This document shows, one piece after another, positions 22,998 through 24,905 of a DNA stretch of 24,905 nucleotides. Both the position numbers and the translations under genes were made by a program. This stretch comes from DATAMF01 sp964472565. GTDB lineage: Bacteria > Chloroflexota > Anaerolineae > Aggregatilineales > Aggregatilineaceae. The stretch's first letter is position 1; the number at the start of each line of letters is the position of its first letter. The notes under the pieces are model-generated. The model was given only the letters and a program-made list of their open reading frames with translations. It did no database searches and was not told the DNA's origin. The stretch covers positions 1 through 24,905 of the forward strand of contig CAYYNB010000082.1 of assembly GCA_964472565.1 (NCBI GenBank), read 5' to 3'.

Positions 22998-23003
22998 TAT
23001 AAT
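22998..23003 (+). promoter_or_regulatory. -10 box of the fucose-isomerase-like gene
   Basis: A perfect TATAAT lies 23-28 bp before the chosen ATG, giving a 5' leader of about 16 nt. No convincing -35 is found at 16-18 bp upstream, so an activator may be needed. Confidence 0.4.
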
Positions 23004-23025
23004 CTGTTTGCGAGAGGATTTAGGC

Positions 23026-24675
23026 ATGTCTACTTATCGTATACCGGAACTTAAAGAACCTCCTGCCCCCAGGCCCAATGAAGCCGTGCTGGTCGCCAGC
23101 GGAGATTTACGTCTGTCGGCCAACCAGATGTGCTGGCCTGCGCAGGAAGCCATGGAAAAACAAATAGTAGCCGCTTTTGCAGAAGAAGGCATCACGGTCC
23201 GGCGCGGACACGCTTATGATCCCGTCGAACACCATGGTTTCATTTCCAGCCAGCGTATGGGCATGGATGTCTTCAAAAATATTCATCCGGAAGCACGTTT
23301 AATTGTCGCCGAAGCCGTTTGGCAGTACAGCCATCATGTCCTGGCCGGGCTGCGCGATCATCGTGGCCCGATCCTGACCGTCGCCAACTGGTCTGGCGCA
23401 TGGCCGGGGTTGGTCGGCATGTTAAATCTGAATGGATCTTTGACCAAAATGGGCGTTCCTTACAGCACCATTTGGAGCGAAAATTTCACTGATGAGTTTT
23501 TCCGGCGTGGGATTCGCCAGTGGATCAAGGAAGGGCGGATCACGCATGACACCAGCCATGTCCGCGATCTCGATGCCAGCCGGATTCCGCAGCCCGAAGC
23601 GGAATTAGGGATCAAACTCGCCCAGCAGATCAAGCGCGAAAAGGCGATCATGGGCATCTTCGATGAAGGCTGCATGGGCATGTACAACGCGATCATTGAA
23701 GACGAACTGCTGAATCCATCCGGTGTCTATAAAGAACGTCTTAGCCAGTCCGCCCTTGTCGCGGCGATGCGGCTGGTCAGTGCCGAAGAAGTGCGGCAGG
23801 CGCGGGACTGGCTCGAATCACGCGGCATGAAATTTATAACGGGGCAGGACGAAGCCACCGAACTCACCGCTAACCAGATCGCCCAGCAGCTTCAAATGTA
23901 TATCGCGGCGGTGCGCATCGCGCACAGTTTCGGCTGTGCAGCCATCGGCATCCAATACCAGCAGGGTCTGAAGGACATGGTCCCCGCGTCCGATCTGGTC
24001 GAAGGTCTGTTAAATAACGTCGAACGCCCGCCGGTCTACGATCCAGCCACCGGGCAGGAATTGTACGCTGGACAAGCGGTCCCTCATTTTAACGAAGTCG
24101 ATGAAGGCGCGGGCTTGGATAGTCTGGTCACGAACCGCATCTGGAATGCGATGGGCTTTGATCCGGCCACCACCCTGCACGACATCCGGTGGGGCGAACA
24201 CTATCGCGGGGATGGCGTCGATGATTTTGTCTGGGTCTTTCTCATCTCCGGTGCAGTCCCGGCGTCTCACTTAGGCGGTTATGCTTATGCCAGCAGCGAA
24301 CGCCAACCGCCCATGTATTTCCCATTGGGCGGCGGGACGCTCACCGGGGTAAGCAAACCGGGCGAAATCGTCTGGAGCCGCGTGTTCGTGATGGATGGCA
24401 AACTGCACGTCGATCTGGGGCGGGCAACGGCAATCAGCTTACCGGACGCCGAAACCGAGCGCCGCTGGCAGGCCACAACCCCGCAGTGGCCGATCATGCA
24501 CCTGGTGTTACATGGTGTCACCCGCGATCAGATGATGGCGCGCCACAAAGCCAATCACGCCAATGTCGCCTATGCGCCCTCTGCCGCAGCCGCCGATAAA
24601 GCGCTCGCGGTCAAAGCCGCCATGTTCCACGTGATGGGCCTCCAGGTTCATTTGTGCGGCGCGGTGACGTTCTAA
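23026..24675 (+). CDS. L-fucose/L-arabinose isomerase-fold protein (fucose isomerase-like)
   Basis: A 549-aa protein, slightly shorter than E. coli FucI (591 aa). N-terminal EAVLVASGDLRLSANQMCWP is followed by a Rossmann-like part (ILTVANWSGAWPGLVGMLN, GVPYSTIWSENFTDEFF, IMGIFDEGCMGMYN). The C-terminal part has CAAIGIQYQQGLKDMVPASD, HFNEVDEGAGLDSLVTNRIW and WGEHYRGDGVDDFVWVFLIS. FucI-type enzymes are Mn-dependent aldose-ketose isomerases; I could not align all three metal ligands with confidence, so activity is inferred. The start at 23026 is supported by AGAGGA seven bases upstream; a frame opening at 22987 would contain the predicted -10 box. No kinase, aldolase or transporter of a fucose pathway lies in the window, so the substrate may be another deoxy- or pentose sugar. 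Confidence 0.82.
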   Translation: MSTYRIPELKEPPAPRPNEAVLVASGDLRLSANQMCWPAQEAMEKQIVAAFAEEGITVRRGHAYDPVEHHGFISSQRMGMDVFKNIHPEARLIVAEAVWQYSHHVLAGLRDHRGPILTVANWSGAWPGLVGMLNLNGSLTKMGVPYSTIWSENFTDEFFRRGIRQWIKEGRITHDTSHVRDLDASRIPQPEAELGIKLAQQIKREKAIMGIFDEGCMGMYNAIIEDELLNPSGVYKERLSQSALVAAMRLVSAEEVRQARDWLESRGMKFITGQDEATELTANQIAQQLQMYIAAVRIAHSFGCAAIGIQYQQGLKDMVPASDLVEGLLNNVERPPVYDPATGQELYAGQAVPHFNEVDEGAGLDSLVTNRIWNAMGFDPATTLHDIRWGEHYRGDGVDDFVWVFLISGAVPASHLGGYAYASSERQPPMYFPLGGGTLTGVSKPGEIVWSRVFVMDGKLHVDLGRATAISLPDAETERRWQATTPQWPIMHLVLHGVTRDQMMARHKANHANVAYAPSAAAADKALAVKAAMFHVMGLQVHLCGAVTF

Positions 24676-24706
24676 ATGAGCACGCTGTTTTTCATTTGAC
24701 TTTAGC

Positions 24707-24738
24707 TTCCCTCTCTGCCAACTCGGTTGGAGAGGGGA
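24707..24738. repeat. Imperfect inverted repeat downstream of the isomerase-like gene
   Basis: CCCTCT...CCAAC and GTTGG-AGAGGG can pair around a 3-nt loop with one 3-nt bulge. No T-tract follows directly. Confidence 0.45.
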
Positions 24739-24749
24739 TGAGGTTCGTA

Positions 24750-24781
24750 GGGGCAATTCACGCATTGCCCCGTTAATTTTT
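24750..24781 (+). terminator. Inverted repeat with T-tract after the isomerase-like gene
   Basis: GGGGCAAT (24750-24757) and ATTGCCCC (24764-24771) form a perfect 8-bp stem, loop TCACGC, with TTTTT five bases later (24777-24781). It resembles the GTAGGGG/CCCCTAC hairpin at 13785. Confidence 0.5.
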
Positions 24782-24782
24782 C

Positions 24783-24842
24783 ATTCCACCCTGACTTGTG
24801 ATTCCCTGGGCAATGGGGATCAAGAAAATCCTGGCGCAGCCT
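24783..24842. repeat. Dispersed intergenic repeat, partial/diverged copy C1
   Basis: It contains TTCCCTGGGCAATGGGGATCAAGAAAATC and ends TGGCGCAGCC, in the order seen in copies A and B, but the first half is diverged. Confidence 0.5.
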
Positions 24843-24848
24843 TAGGCC

Positions 24849-24905
24849 GATCCAAGAAAATAATTCCCCACATTCTGTGAGTTTGACTCCCCTTCCCTAA
24901 GGGAA
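24849..24905. repeat. Dispersed intergenic repeat, copy C2 (cut by window edge)
   Basis: GATCCAAGAAAATAATTCCCC followed by AGTTTGACTCCCCTTCCCT, the latter 19 bases identical to copy B. It begins six bases after copy C1, so two units lie in tandem here, and runs off the right edge. Confidence 0.6.

Noticed and set aside
22987..23025. Upstream start of the fucose-isomerase-like protein
   Set aside because: The segment includes the TATAAT -10 box; the ATG at 23026 has a good ribosome binding site and natural N-terminus.

Overview
The window looks like a chromosomal segment of a free-living bacterium, most probably a Chloroflexota (Anaerolineae-like) member. This is inferred from moderate-to-high GC, a fused GlyQS, a small peptidase-MA protein, DtxR and STAS-like regulators, many GT4 glycosyltransferases, and short dispersed intergenic repeats. 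No marker gene fixes the taxonomy. I see no rRNA, tRNA, CRISPR array, transposase or phage gene; apart from the repeats, the region reads as ordinary chromosome.

Layout. Positions 1-4706 are all on the minus strand: the N-terminal part of a MurJ-type flippase, an SDR oxidoreductase, an ABC-F ATPase and a two-TM protein with a shortened BMP/Med-like extracytoplasmic part. The ABC-F gene has a consensus sigma-70 promoter, an 8-codon leader ORF, an antiterminator helix and an intrinsic terminator, all before its start codon. This is the layout of drug-responsive ribosome-mediated attenuators. Positions 4773-7864 hold a fused glycyl-tRNA synthetase (alpha+beta) with its promoter and terminator. 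A DtxR/MntR-like regulator and a secreted peptidase-MA metallopeptidase diverge at about 8.7 kb. Positions 10052-12179 (minus) are a compact cdd-recO-GNAT-STAS operon.

Positions 12377-19619 (plus) are a polysaccharide/glycoconjugate region: a UDP-HexNAc-type 6-dehydrogenase, then five GT4 glycosyltransferases. The last four are tightly packed, with stop/start overlaps, and end at a strong terminator. The dehydrogenase would supply an activated amino-uronic acid, and the GTs would assemble it with other sugars at the cytoplasmic membrane face.

Positions 19631-21652 (minus) are a marR-yceI-LLM oxidoreductase unit. A perfect 20-bp palindrome precedes yceI, and a degenerate copy sits on the -10 box of marR, so a self-controlled redox or lipophile-responsive regulon is likely. 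The right end holds an unrecognised 178-aa protein, a second STAS-like protein and an L-fucose-isomerase-like protein. Copies of an interspersed repeat of about 83 bp lie at 12.2 kb, 21.7 kb and, in at least two partial copies, 24.8-24.9 kb.

The strongest candidate for something undescribed is the attenuator in front of the ABC-F gene. The MarR operator pair is second and the dispersed repeat family third.
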